A DNA stretch of 50,589 bases from Circinella minor (Eukaryota; Mucoromycota; Mucoromycetes; Mucorales; Lichtheimiaceae): positions 1-50,589 of the forward strand of contig JAEPRB010000271.1 in the NCBI GenBank assembly GCA_016758965.1, read 5' to 3'. The notes under the pieces are model-generated. The model was not told where the DNA came from. It was given only the letters and a program-made list of their open reading frames with translations, and did no database searches. Shown piece after piece: positions 26,101 through 38,123 of this stretch (position 1 is its first letter; each line of letters begins with the position of its first letter). The position numbers and the translations under genes are program-made.

Positions 26101-29100
26101 TTCTTCTAATACAAAAGAACGCCAGACAAAAATTAAAGGTAGGGGAAAAGCCGTAATAAGAAGATATAAGAGCTTTTACATATATAACATAAAGTTAGGA
26201 GCAATTATAGTTAGTAGTTAAATTGATAAGAGTAAAAAGTATTGATTTACTAGTCTAGAACCAGATCGTTTAATCAAGTATCACATGTTTATTTAAAAGT
26301 AGTAATCTATATAGACTATATAATATAAATCTGTATCAGGGAGGTTACATAATAATGAGAAGCCATGAAGGAGTAACAGCAAAAAAAAAAAAAAAAAGGA
26401 TTTATAACTTCTAATGATACCATCTTATCATTGACAGCGTATATATAAAGGGAAGAGAGAACCCGATATTTTTCTTTAGGTACAAATGTTAAATAATAAT
26501 GTCATTTTAACATTGATGCAAGCCGATTAACACCTGCGGATCATGTTCTCCTCGATCTTCTTTTGCTTAGCAATACACAGTAGCATGTCTTTTAATTTTT
26601 CCAGGGATAAGAAGAAGAAAAAAAAGGAAAGAGATATATAATTTACATTTGATGGTTACTTTTGTATAACCTTTTCGACTTTTCTTCTGTTGTTGTAATT
26701 CTTCTTTTTACTCTCCCAAAAAAAAAAAAAAAACATCAACTATTTTTTTTTTATTCCTCACTTTCTATGTACTTACTCCCTTCCTCCAACTCCTCCTGGT
26801 CAGAAAAAATATTAAACATTTACTATTTGTTAATTCTCTAAAACTTCTCCTTGACTCTTTACTGTAACATTGAATCTAGATAATGATAAGTTCTTTTTTA
26901 TTTTATTATTTAAAAATAAACCAGGGTATAAATATATAGTTTCCTCGTTATATTTTCCTCAACTTTCAATTTATAGACTGTACTATTTATGGACAAGCCA
27001 ATATATTGTTATTATTTTTAACCCCCTTCATCTACTTCTTCTTCTTCTTTATCTATCTATACTTAGTAAAGTTGTAAAAAAAAAAAAAAAAAAAAAAAAC
27101 GACTGCAAAAAAAAATTGTTGTTACCATGACAATAATATACACACTAACTCTATATTTATATATAATTAATATAGAAAGTGCACTGACCACACACTCGTT
27201 TATATTATGAATTATATATACGTAGTTGACCAATGCTTTCAAATAATATTATACGTAATATAAAAGAATTCTATACTACGTAAGGTAATGTTTCCTGAAA
27301 ACTTTAATTTTTTTTTTGTGTGAATCTCTTACGTACATAAATCTTAAAAAAAAAAAACTTTAATTACCCCAAAAATAATTACTCTTTTTATATAAAAATT
27401 TATTATCTGTCAAAATATATAGTTTATATGATATATTATAAAACTTTAATTGGTTTGTAATAAGCTTGAAAAATAAGGGTTGGGGGGTTGGGGGGGAGAG
27501 AGAGACAGAGAAACCGATTTCAGGATTGAAAAAAAAAAAGAGGGGAGAGTATTATTCTGAATGAAATAACTCTTATCTCCTTGTTTTTTTTTTAAAAAAA
27601 AAAATGATGATTGAAGTTGTTCAAAAATAAAAATTAATACGTATTTGTTTGTGAATACTTTTTTTTTTCTTCAGGAGTTCACATGAAGTTTATACAGATT
27701 ATTTGTTTGATTTATGGTAATAATAGAATCGAGATTTCGGGTTTATATTCCCAATTAACTTTGTTTTTCACATGAGAATAGGTATGAAATAAATATTTTT
27801 ACATTATGATCCCTTGTACTGCTAATACTGTTCTAAATCGAAATGTGATAGATAAAGACGCGTAGTAATAGTTTTATATATATAAAAATGAATTGTTGGT
27901 GATTAGTATATTATGAATTTATTAAAGTTTTAGTTTTCTTTATTATAAAGAAGAATAATGAAATAAGTTATTTTTCTTTTAATTCTTCAACCATCTTCTC
28001 CCCTCCCCCTCCTTTTTTTTTTGTTCTAAAAAAAGTTTTTAACTTTTATTTGTTTACAACAGAAAATAGTCCTAGTCATAATAACTATTAGTAAAATATG
28101 TATTACATATATTTAAATGTTATTGTTCATATATATATATATATATAACATATGAGTAATGTCTGTAAAGTCCCCATTTTTATTTTTATTTTTTTACGTA
28201 CAAATATTTATAAGACTATTGTTTTTTTTTTTAGTTCTCAATCAATAAAATTATCTTTTATTTTTCTTTAGGATTATGATTTTTTATATGAGGAGAAAGG
28301 TAAGGAGGGGAAAAAAGAATATTTGAATGTAATTAATATAATCTCAATACGTTACAACAACAAAAAGAAAGAGAAAAAGTAGAGATTAAAATAAGGAGAT
28401 ACGTACGTATTATATATTTTAAGGATTGAACTTGAAGAAAGAAAAAGTAAGTGGGAAGGATCGTCAACAACAATTTGTCTGGAAAAATTAAAAGAATCTG
28501 GAGAGTTCTTTTATGTCACTTTTTTTTTTTTTTTTTTGAATTATATAAATTATGATATAATTATTAATAATTTACTCCTTTCATATGTATTATAAAATAC
28601 CTCTATCCATACTGTTGGGTTATTTTTATTACAATGTTCCTTTTTTTTTATATAAGTTATATGATAATAATATAACTTAATTATTCATTATGTTAATTAG
28701 AATAAATATGAGATAATAAGAGATACAGTATATAGAATCTCTCTCGTTTATTCTTTGTTTGTCCAACTAAAGTTGTGTATTTACGTATCATCTTTAATTC
28801 ACATGAGAATAATAATAATAATAATAATAAAACAACTTTTTATTGATACATATTCCAATGATGTACTAAATGTTACTATACCGATTTTTAAACATTGTGT
28901 TAATGGATATCATTGTTACTATAACCACAATTATATTAAACTATATATACAATATGTATGTAAAGTTATTATTATGATATAAAATTCAAGAGTATATGAG
29001 TTCTTTTGTACGTAATTGGCGTTTATGATCAGAATAATAACAGTTATAGTGATATATATCTAAGGAGAAAGAAGGTACTACCTTTTTTTATTATTTGGGA

Positions 29101-31126
29101 TCATCAAGCCAGTAATTTGTTTTTTTTCCCTATTGAAGTAACGTACTAAAAGTAATAATTCTCTCTATATAATATGTCCTCCTCAATTTCTTTTTTATTC
29201 TTGTCCCTTTGTACGTATCATTATCTACGCCAAAAAAAAATTAGGATTACATTTTCTTCATATATTATAGTTCCTATTATTATTATATATATACACTACT
29301 TAATTTTTGTTTTTTTTTTGTTTTGTCACATGGCGGTATAAAATGAATTCAAGTTGATATATAAATGAAAGTAATGTGGTTTTCATTTTAAAAAGGAATA
29401 TGCTCCCTATTATTATTCATATAACTTTGGCGTTTCTTTTTTTTTCTCATTCAGAAATTTCTTATGCGAACAACAATGAATTTTATTTTATGGCAAACAA
29501 GGAAGAAACTTCTAGTATAAAATTATTTTTCCCTCCTTTCACATATAGTTACGTAAAAGATCATACTCCCCACCTCCCCCATACACACATATAACGTTGC
29601 AAAAGAACCAAAAAAAAAAAATGGATAGGAAAAGACTAGAAAAACGTTTTTTTTTTTTTTTTTTTTGATAGTGAAGATCATCAAAAGAAAAAAAAAACCG
29701 TCTCCTGCATCTGACATTTTTTTGTTATAATGATCAAAAGAAATAAGATATCTTATTATTATTATCAAGTCTTTTATGACATGATTATATATAATAAAGA
29801 TAATAATATTACCAACGACAACAAGTTTTTTTTATTGTAGTTTTTCATTTTTATTTATTTATCATTTACGGAGTCGACCAGTTAATATACAATATATAAT
29901 ATAAGGGTAATAGATATAGATGAGATTCCTTAAATACAGTAAATCCGACTTTTTTCTTCTGTACAGTACGTAATCTAAACATTAACCCTGTTCCTGAGGA
30001 TAAAATAACGAAGAAATTACGTTATATCATTATCATCATTATTAGTATTACTATTAAAAAACGCAGTTTTTTCCATATAAATAGACAAGATTTATTTGTA
30101 TACATCTTTATTCAAAAAGTGAGAAAAAAAAAGTATCTAGATATAAATCTCTACGATAAAAGCATTATATCATGATAATTACTATAGAGATAATTATACG
30201 TATTAGATAATGTATAGTTGCTACGTATGTAGTTATTTGAACTTAAGACAAAGTATGATTATATAAAAAAAAATTCTGTGAGTAACGGAGGGTTTCTTTT
30301 TTTTTTTTTAAAAAAAAAACCCCAACCGTGATACTATTTAAATTCATGTCGTTCATTCACGTTTGATAAAGATTCATTCAACGTCACCATGTATCCTTTT
30401 TTAATAGGTAAAACACAATATAGAATGTTGAAACTCTGTTACCACTTTTTTAATAGTCTGTTGAGGATTGTTACCTAGAAACAAAGTTTATTCTACTTTT
30501 TACTTTTGGTCTTTTCTGTTACTACGTACATATTCGAAATAACACAAAACAAATTATATGCTTTTTTTTTTAAATTAAACGCATCAACTACTATTATAGT
30601 TATGATAGAATTTGTAACAAAAAAAAATTACCATATTTCGTACCCAATGTAAATTTTACGTATCTTTTGTTGTCAAATGACTTTTTTGTGTGTCTAGTTT
30701 CAAATGAATTTATCAAAATTATAAGAAAAAATGACAAAATAATTTTAGTTTTCAACAATAATACAACATTATTAACTAATTATAATTATATTCACTAGTA
30801 ATAAAAGTATTATTATTGCTATTATGAATTAAAAAATTAAGAAATAATTGCTTGTATCAGATAATCTTACCAAGGTCTTTTTTTTTTTTTTCTGACCAGC
30901 AATATAAGGTTTTTTGTCGGAGCTTACATTAAGGAAAGTTAACAAAAAAAAAACGGTTTAGCCAATTAGCTTCGTGTCATGGGAAAAATATATATGTATG
31001 TTACAGTTATACAGCTTCGATTTCAACCCATCCAGCAAAAAAGAAACCCCACTCCTTATCACGCGCTACTTTTCTCTCTCTCTCTCTAATTCTTTTTTAT
31101 TTCTCGAAAAAGTATATAAAAGAAAC
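22740..31126. other. Gene desert, second part, rich in TACGTA
   Basis: About 8.4 kb has no frame with coding character; all open frames are short and driven by A/T runs. Visible contents are pyrimidine tracts with (CT)n at 23120-23165, (CA)n at 23448-23463, (TA)n tracts (for example 23630-23652, 28127-28147) and (AAT)n at 28808-28828. The palindrome TACGTA is found at least 27 times, for example 24213, 24217, 25838, 25842, 25846, 28400 and 28404. Small GC-richer islands lie at 24555-24585 and 26520-26560. No RNA gene is recognised. Confidence 0.55.
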
Positions 31127-32386
31127 ATGCCTCCATCAACTTTACAGGAACGTATTTTAAATTTAGTACAAGTAAGTATTTTTTTTTATTATTATTATTA
31201 TCAAGAAGCTAAAAAAAAATGGTGTGTTTGTTCTAACAAATATAATATATTTTTCTCTCTCTTTTATATATATATATATATAGACATTACAGTTTGCTTG
31301 GTTTTCTGGTCATGTGCTTACTCTGATTGGTTCGGCCATTCATCTTTTGTCAGTGTTGATGTTTCGTTCAGCAACTAAACCTTATACTATTGCATACGTT
31401 GGTGCATTAATTTCTTATGGTGTTGTCATTTATAAAAGCCATGGGGTAAGAAAAAAAGAAACTTGCGAGATTTCTTCAAAGGTTTAACCATTGTATGTAT
31501 ATATTCATATATCTTTTTATTTTTATTTTTGTATGTATGTACATATTATATATATATATATATATATATATAAAGATACCACAATTGAATACTCGTTACG
31601 CTCAACGTCTTGTCATGGATGAAAATGTTCAATATCTTCTTCTTGCCTTGTATTGGTTCTTCTCCAAACCTATTTCAGGTATATAAAACGATTCTTATTA
31701 GAAAAAAAAAGAAAACTGGGAAGAGAAACAAGGAATAATTAAGTTTGAAAGGAGAAAAAGGATGTAGGAATACAAGTAAATAAGAGAAAAGAAAGTAAAT
31801 TAGATAACTAATAATTTTAAATTATATAATTTTTAGTAACTCTTGTACCTTATGCTACGTTTTCAACATTCCATGCACTTGGATATATTCGATCCAATAT
31901 TATCCCAACTGTTTTCCCAGTACCTTCTTCGACCGCGTCGTCATCTCGAGCTGTAACATGGCAAGCTAAAACTCAGCAACGTATTAAGTCGTGGACCGAT
32001 AAGAATTATGATACCGCAATGCGTTTTGTTGCTCAGATTGAAGTTATTGGTATTATGGGTCGTTTGTTACTTGGTATTTTTAGGTAAAGGCAAAGGGAAA
32101 CATAAAAGAAGTTTATTTCGTTAAAAGAATTGTATTTAATTTGTTTTTATCTTTTATTTATTTTAGACTTCAAATCATGGCTATTTTCTTATATGCACAA
32201 TTCTTACGTTTCCGTTATCATCTTTCATCTTATACACGTCAAGCTTTTACCAAATTACGTCTTGCTATGGATAATGTCTCGCAAGATCCTCGTGTACCTC
32301 CAGTCGTTGGTAAAGCTTATTTGACTGTAAAGGATATGATTACTAGATATGGACAAGCTGTTGTTCAACAACAACCTCGTCAATAA
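31127..32386 (+). CDS. POM33: TMEM33/POM33 family nuclear-envelope and ER membrane protein
   Basis: Five exons (31127-31171, 31284-31445, 31576-31678, 31837-32083, 32167-32386) give 258 residues. Several hydrophobic helices are visible: around 23-46 (HVLTLIGSAIHLLSVLMF), 52-65, 88-103, 108-122 and 180-205. Between them are the conserved YAQRLVMDENVQYLLLALYWF segment and a Ser-rich loop. The family (yeast Pom33/Per33, fission yeast Tts1, human TMEM33) shapes tubular ER and helps distribute nuclear pore complexes. The C-terminal amphipathic region YAQFLRFRYHLSSYTRQAF matches the membrane-binding part of this family. It is convergent with the GFD2-like gene. Confidence 0.9.
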
Positions 32387-32935
32387 TCATAACAAAATGT
32401 ATATTTTCGTTTTTTCTTTTTTTTTTTTTTTTTTGTGTGTGTACAAAAGCAGCAACATTGCATAATTTATAAAATATCAGATATAGGATTTTTTTCAATT
32501 ATATTTTTTTTTTCATATATAAATATCTGTATATACTCTCCCCCCCCTTCTAAAACTATAAAAACAAAAACAAAATATAATAATAGTTTATTTAGTTAAC
32601 AGAATAAAAAAAATCAATGTGATTTTTTTTATTTTTGGCATAAAAATGATGACGAACACATTTTTATTTTAAAATGATAATTCTTTTGTCTTTTGTTGAT
32701 AGGGTTAGGTGTGTGTGTGGGAGAGAAATGTTAAGTTAAATACTATGAGATTATTCTTTGATCTCAAAAAAAAAAAAAAAAAAAAAAAAAAGAAACCATG
32801 TGAAATAACAAATTGTTTTTATTCATTGGCCTTTTTAATAAGTTCCATAAAGAGCAACATTGTATAATGCGCATCATTTCCTATTAAATAGAAACATATA
32901 TAAGTGAGTGATAATATTATTTCTATCAATTATTA
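32387..32935. other. Convergent 3' intergenic region between POM33 and the GFD2-like gene
   Basis: This region holds both 3' flanks and several long homopolymers, including an A-run of about 27 at 32766-32791 and T-runs at 32411-32434. Nothing else is seen. Confidence 0.5.
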
Positions 32936-34017
32936 TTATTTTGTTTTTACTTTACCAGCATTATGTAAATTCCAACAATCAATTCCAAATAATCCAAGTG
33001 TTGTTCCAAGTGAAGGCGGATTATGTAAATTACCAATAGATGCAGCATACATCTCATCTGTATTACAGATAGTAACCAATGCACTCTGGTTCACGTCCAG
33101 CGTATCACCATTACCATTGGTACCTGGCCAATGAAACTTTGCCTTTTGAAGATACCTCAAATCACTATCCAATCCATGTCCCACAAGAACGAATCCTCCA
33201 TCACGTTGTACACACCAATCCAAATCCTTTCGTAATTCTTTGAGCGCCTGATCTAATGAACACCAAACAGAAGTACCAAATGCAAATCGTAATTTTTGAT
33301 CACTTACATAACGTCCATTGGTAAGATGACGATATGTATTCATAAGATAATGTTGATCCATATATTGATCCGTTTTTGAATCATATAAACTCCATCCAAT
33401 TTCCAAAAGAATACTATGATCTTGTTCCCATGCTTCAATATCAATAGCAACAAATACATACTGTTTACTTTGTACAAGTTGATTGGCTTGTTGCCAATCA
33501 TCTTTAGCACGTTGTAACTTTTCTGCCGATTTATTTGCTTTTTTCACTTTTGTTTGTAACCGAGAAAATGCATTTTTACTATTGATTTGAAACTCTTGTA
33601 CATCAATATATTCGGAGCATAAAGCAATAGGTTGTTCTGGAGGAGAAAGTTGAGGATTGACGCGTTGCATCATCATGGATAATGTTTCTTGAAAGTTACG
33701 ACATGTTGCCATGGACATTACAAGTTGTGTCTTTCCAGTTGTAGCTTCTTTTGCTATATGTATATATATAAAAGAGTTAGTTTTTACACAAGATTAGGCA
33801 ACTATTTTATTTTTATTTTTTTATTTTTTTATTTTTGGTTTTTGCGTACAATTAGGAGTAGCTTGCCTTTATAAAGTGGTATGGCATTTTTTGAAAAAAG
33901 TTTATTAGGATCAAAGAAAGCAGTTGTTAATTTTTGAGGCAAATCACCACATGAAGTATATTGATTTATCCATGTATTTTGTACTGTTGTCCATTCAATA
34001 TATTGTTGATTGCTCAT
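32936..34017 (-). CDS. GFD2/YDR514C-like protein with DEDD exonuclease-type fold
   Basis: Exons 34017-33867 and 33753-32936 give 322 residues. The C-terminal half carries the Gfd2/YDR514C-like domain of the RNase H/DEDD class. The first acidic motif is AIDIEAWE (Asp155, Glu157), the second is GHGLDSDLRYL (Asp246 or Asp248), and a third acidic segment lies in TICNTDEM. The middle has a Lys/Gln-rich coiled coil (about residues 110-145). Gfd2 was linked to mRNA export through Dbp5 in yeast; nuclease activity is not established. The intron requires a GC-AG border: exon 1 ends AAAG and is followed by GCAAGC (33866), and the TATAG acceptor restores the frame. Confidence 0.82.
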
Positions 34018-34216
34018 TGAGATGGTTCAAGAAATGTTATAGGCTAGTGAGAAAAAGAGTTGTTTGTCGCTCCTGAAATTTTTTTTATTATTATTATGGT
34101 TGAAAATATAGTTTATTATATTGTTTATTACAAAGTGTTATCAAGAAAGGAAGAAGATCGAGTATATATATATATGTACGTAGGTATGTGAAAGAGAGAA
34201 AGAGACAAGAATATCA
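34018..34216. promoter_or_regulatory. Promoter gap between GFD2-like and M20 gene A
   Basis: These 199 bases lie between the GFD2-like start codon and the stop codon of the upstream minus-strand M20 gene. They must contain the GFD2-like core promoter and the M20-A 3' UTR. No motif is assigned. Confidence 0.4.
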
Positions 34217-34966
34217 TTAATTTCTTTGTTCTTTTGGTACAATAGTATCATATTCATGATAAGCACTCTCAAAGAATCCCTTCTCCAAGAATAAATGAGC
34301 TCCTACCATAGCCAAACTTTTACTAGCAATCATAGCTCCATCATGGGCCTTTGAAGTCTCAGCTGCTTTAGTAAATCCATGAGTATGTGGAAATTCATGA
34401 GTGTAGATTTCAAACAAAGGGTGAAGTCCAGGGACTATATATATATGTATATAATATAATATAAAATTTATAATGTTAACAACTTATCATTATTGCTCTT
34501 CTTATATTTGTTTATACGAACCTAAAGCTGATACATTGCCAAAGTCAGTGGATGCACCTACTTCTTGTGCTTCTTGTTCTACACGAGTAGGTAAGTCCTT
34601 ACCCGTATTTTCTTTATAATACTTGGCATACAATTCAGCCAAGACCGAATTTTGAATAACATCTTATATTATTATTATTATTAGTAACATTTTAAGTAGC
34701 AAAAAAATAAAATAAAAATAAGAATAGAATAGTTACAGCTTACGTACTTTTACAAATACCAACATCACGCCATTTGATATCAACTGTACAACCAGTAGCC
34801 AAAGCTGCTGCATTAAAACAATTGTTAACCTTGGTCATCAATTCTTCAACTCGTGCAGTAGTCTTTGCACGAACACCAAGTGACGCTGATGTATAATCAG
34901 GAATGATATTTGGCTAAGTGGTGTATTATGTATGTATATATTATTATCAGTTTTTGACCCCCCCCA

Positions 34967-35002
<36 letters not shown>

Positions 35003-36508
35003 AATTTTATTTTATTTTCTATTTGATCAAATATTATAGACTTACTGCTTTACCACCATCCGTAATGACCCCATGAATTCTGTCGGTACCCAGTAATTGT
35101 TGACGAAGTAAACCAATACTTACCCAGGCTTGACATACCTACGAATGTTCAATTTTATATAATTTATGCAAAGAAGAATTAATTAAATCATTTTTATGAT
35201 GACATATATATATTATAATTTGACTTCCCCTCTCCCACCTTTCCCCACTTACCGCATCAAGTGCATTTACACCTACACGTAATAAATATCATGGTATGAG
35301 ACATGATAGTTCTCTTTTTTAGTTAATAAGGTTTTTTGTTACTGTCATATATGTTCTTATATAACTATATATAATAGTAGTGTTATATTAACATGTAAAG
35401 TAAAAATAAAATAAAAATTGATATTAAAACTTACCACTCCAAGGTGAACCACCAGCATGACTAGGCTAAACCATTAAAATGTATATTGGAGACAGTTTAA
35501 TTTTATTTCAACCTTATATATATATATATACAGAACAAAAAGAGAGAAAAAGAAATTTGATTATTACCTTTCCTCGATACTCAATAGTTGCATAGTTACA
35601 AGCAGTAGCACCCCAATAATTCATATTAGTAGGACCAGGATGAAGCATACTACAAACATCAACATTATCTTGAAATGCACCTTTTCGTGCCATTAAAATT
35701 TTGCCTTCCAGTTTTTCTAAATGAATGAAAATTAGTATTATATTATGTGAAAAATATGTTTTCCGATACGTATTCATTTATGTATATTTATCTACCTTCA
35801 TTTGGTGTACCAAATAACACAACAGTTCCAGATGCAATTCCTTTTTCTAATAATGCCTTCATAGCCATTGCATTAGCAATACCTGTCACTATATTATATA
35901 TTAAAAAGAAACAAAAAAAAGGTTTAGACAAAAAAAAAGATAATTTATATAGAATGAACTTTTTTTTTTTTTTTTTTGCTTCTTTGATATTACCAGCAAT
36001 AAGGTTATGACCACAAGCATGACCAATGTCTGGAAGAGCATCATATTCAGAACAAAAACCTACACGTAATCCTGATCCTTTGGTATATTTTGCCATAAAT
36101 GCAGTTTTAATATCAAAAGCACCACGTGTCACTTCAAACCCATTCTTTTCTAAATAATTTGTCAAAATTTCATGTGCATGATGCTCTTCCAATCCAAGTT
36201 CAGGATGTTTATGCATCTGTCATATAGTATAATATTTTGGTAATTATTATTAATTGTTTGTATTATTATTAATATGTTTATTATGTTTATTTTTTTTATA
36301 TATACATTACGTACATCTAAACTAAGTTCTCGTAATTCAGGTGTGATACGATCAATTTCTGCATAAATCACATTTTGAGCCTCATTAATAAGGGTCTATA
36401 AATTTATCAATTAATGTCATGTGATATATATATACATATATATATACTACGTATAATAATAAAAAATGATTTTAAATAACTTACATTAGTTTTTTCATTA
36501 GTAGCCAT
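34217..36508 (-). CDS. M20-family amidohydrolase/dipeptidase, PM20D2/AbgB-like (copy A)
   Basis: Eleven exons: 36508-36485, 36395-36315, 36216-35994, 35888-35796, 35716-35568, 35465-35435, 35272-35253, 35138-35046, 34913-34748, 34662-34522, 34434-34217; 412 residues. Zinc-site residues are visible: Asp94 in SEYDALP, His101 and His105 in GHACGHN, and the Glu pair at 140-141 in GTPNEE. The dimerisation-domain motif PSHAGGSPW is present. The PM20D2/AbgB branch cleaves dipeptides or acylated amino acids in the cytosol; no targeting signal is seen, and the exact substrate is unknown. Exon 7 is only 20 bases. The exon 4 acceptor was placed at TATAG because copy B has only that option. A tandem paralogue lies at 39901-42150. 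Confidence 0.9.
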
Positions 36509-36607
36509 TTTTTTTTGTTATAGTTATTTATTTAAAACAAGGTAGAGAAACGGAGAGAAATAAAAAAAAAAGAAAAATGTTTCATATAAAATAAAGTGTT
36601 CCTCTAC

Positions 36608-36780
36608 CCGAGCAATCGGAAAAATACCAAGAGAAGAATGTATATTCGTGGTTTTTTTTTTTTTTTTTTTACTCGGTGGAGATAAGAAACAAGAGTTAAT
36701 TCTTTAAGAAAGATTCCAATTATTAAATGGGGTTTTCTAAAAATGAAAAATTGGCAACTTTAAAAAAAGAAACTCGCACG
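36608..36780 (-). promoter_or_regulatory. Conserved promoter block of M20 copy A
   Basis: ACTCGGTGGAGATAA at 36671-36685 lies 163 bases from the start codon. AACTCGCACG at 36771-36780 lies 263 bases away, and an inverted half-site CCGAG is at 36608-36612. The same blocks occur before copy B (42280-42390). The GATAA core could bind GATA factors such as nitrogen regulators; that is inference. Confidence 0.5.
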
Positions 36781-37427
36781 CTGTAACTTTTTCTTTTTAA
36801 AATACTTTGAAGTATTATTTTGTAAGATGTAAAAACAGAACAAAAATTTAAATTTAGTTCATGTTAATACAGTATTAAGTTGTTAATTATTGTTTACAAT
36901 ATGGTAATTATTTATCTATTATTTTTATTTCAAGACATAGTGTAACTATAAATGTCTTTGAATTTTTTGTGCTACCGAGTAAATACCCTTTTCTCCACAG
37001 GATTGTTTTGGGTGGGAAAGTTTAGCAGGATTAAAAAATCTGCATTTCATACATATAGATTACTATATATGGGTATTTGATACTTATTAACAAACAAATA
37101 ATATATAGTTTTGATACCTAGGTTGTTATGTCTTTTTTTTTTAAAAAAAAAAATTATATTGCTCTACATAATCTGTTAACAAATTTATGGTTTAAAATGC
37201 TTACAACTAGAATAAATATAAAGCATAATATCAAAGCTGGCAATAAAATATAAATTCTTTGGATCATGCATGTACTTGGGGTTACAATATTATTTGTATC
37301 ACAATAGATCTTGATAGTTTATCCTGAATAAACCAAATTACCCATTTTTTTTTTAAACTGACAGCTTGTTAATTCTAATTAAAGTTTATTCAAAAAAAAA
37401 AATAAGAGAGATTTACCTTTAAGTATA
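36781..37427. other. Intergenic region between M20-A promoter and the TIR element
   Basis: This is AT-rich DNA with no coding frame. It ends at the direct repeat GTATA (37423-37427), which may be the target duplication of the next element. Confidence 0.5.
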
Positions 37428-38123
37428 GGATTTTTCCTATGATTTTGGCGCTTAATTTTTTTCAACTTGGCGCTGAGTTTTTTTTTAAAAAATTTACGGC
37501 GGGAGGGGGGGGCACTATGATTTTGCGTAGAGTCGATTACGTATCAATTCGGCGCATGACAAATTACAATTTTGCGTCTTACGTAATTATTTATTTTTGC
37601 TCACTGGTAATATCAGAATGACGCATAGTGAATTATTATTTGGCAGCTAACAATTTACATCTAATTCTATTATACTATTGGAGAGTAAGAGTATATTACA
37701 CCCCTCCCATCGTGCATGATCAGGGGGAACAAAAAGTGGTGGACGATTTTTCATCGGTAGGAGAGGGGGAAGGGCTAACGGAAGAGGGGAAAAACTCTAA
37801 TTTGCATCAGTTTGTGTTGGAAAAAAAAAGATGTATTATACATGTTGTTATACTACTCTTGTCATTAATACATTGAAAGTTCTGTATCAATGATAAAAAT
37901 AGTTATTATATTTAATATAATCCATGCTCATTATACCAATCTATTTATAAGGTAATAATTCTGCGGAAACCATATACAATTCCAGAAAATTACAAAACAA
38001 AATATGATAATAACGTTGATAGAGGGAAAAAAAAAGTGTTAAACAACAAGATGGGAAGATTATTTTTAAGTTCGGTTTTTTAAACGTATAAGAGTCATTT
38101 TATATTGTTCGACAAATCCTTGT

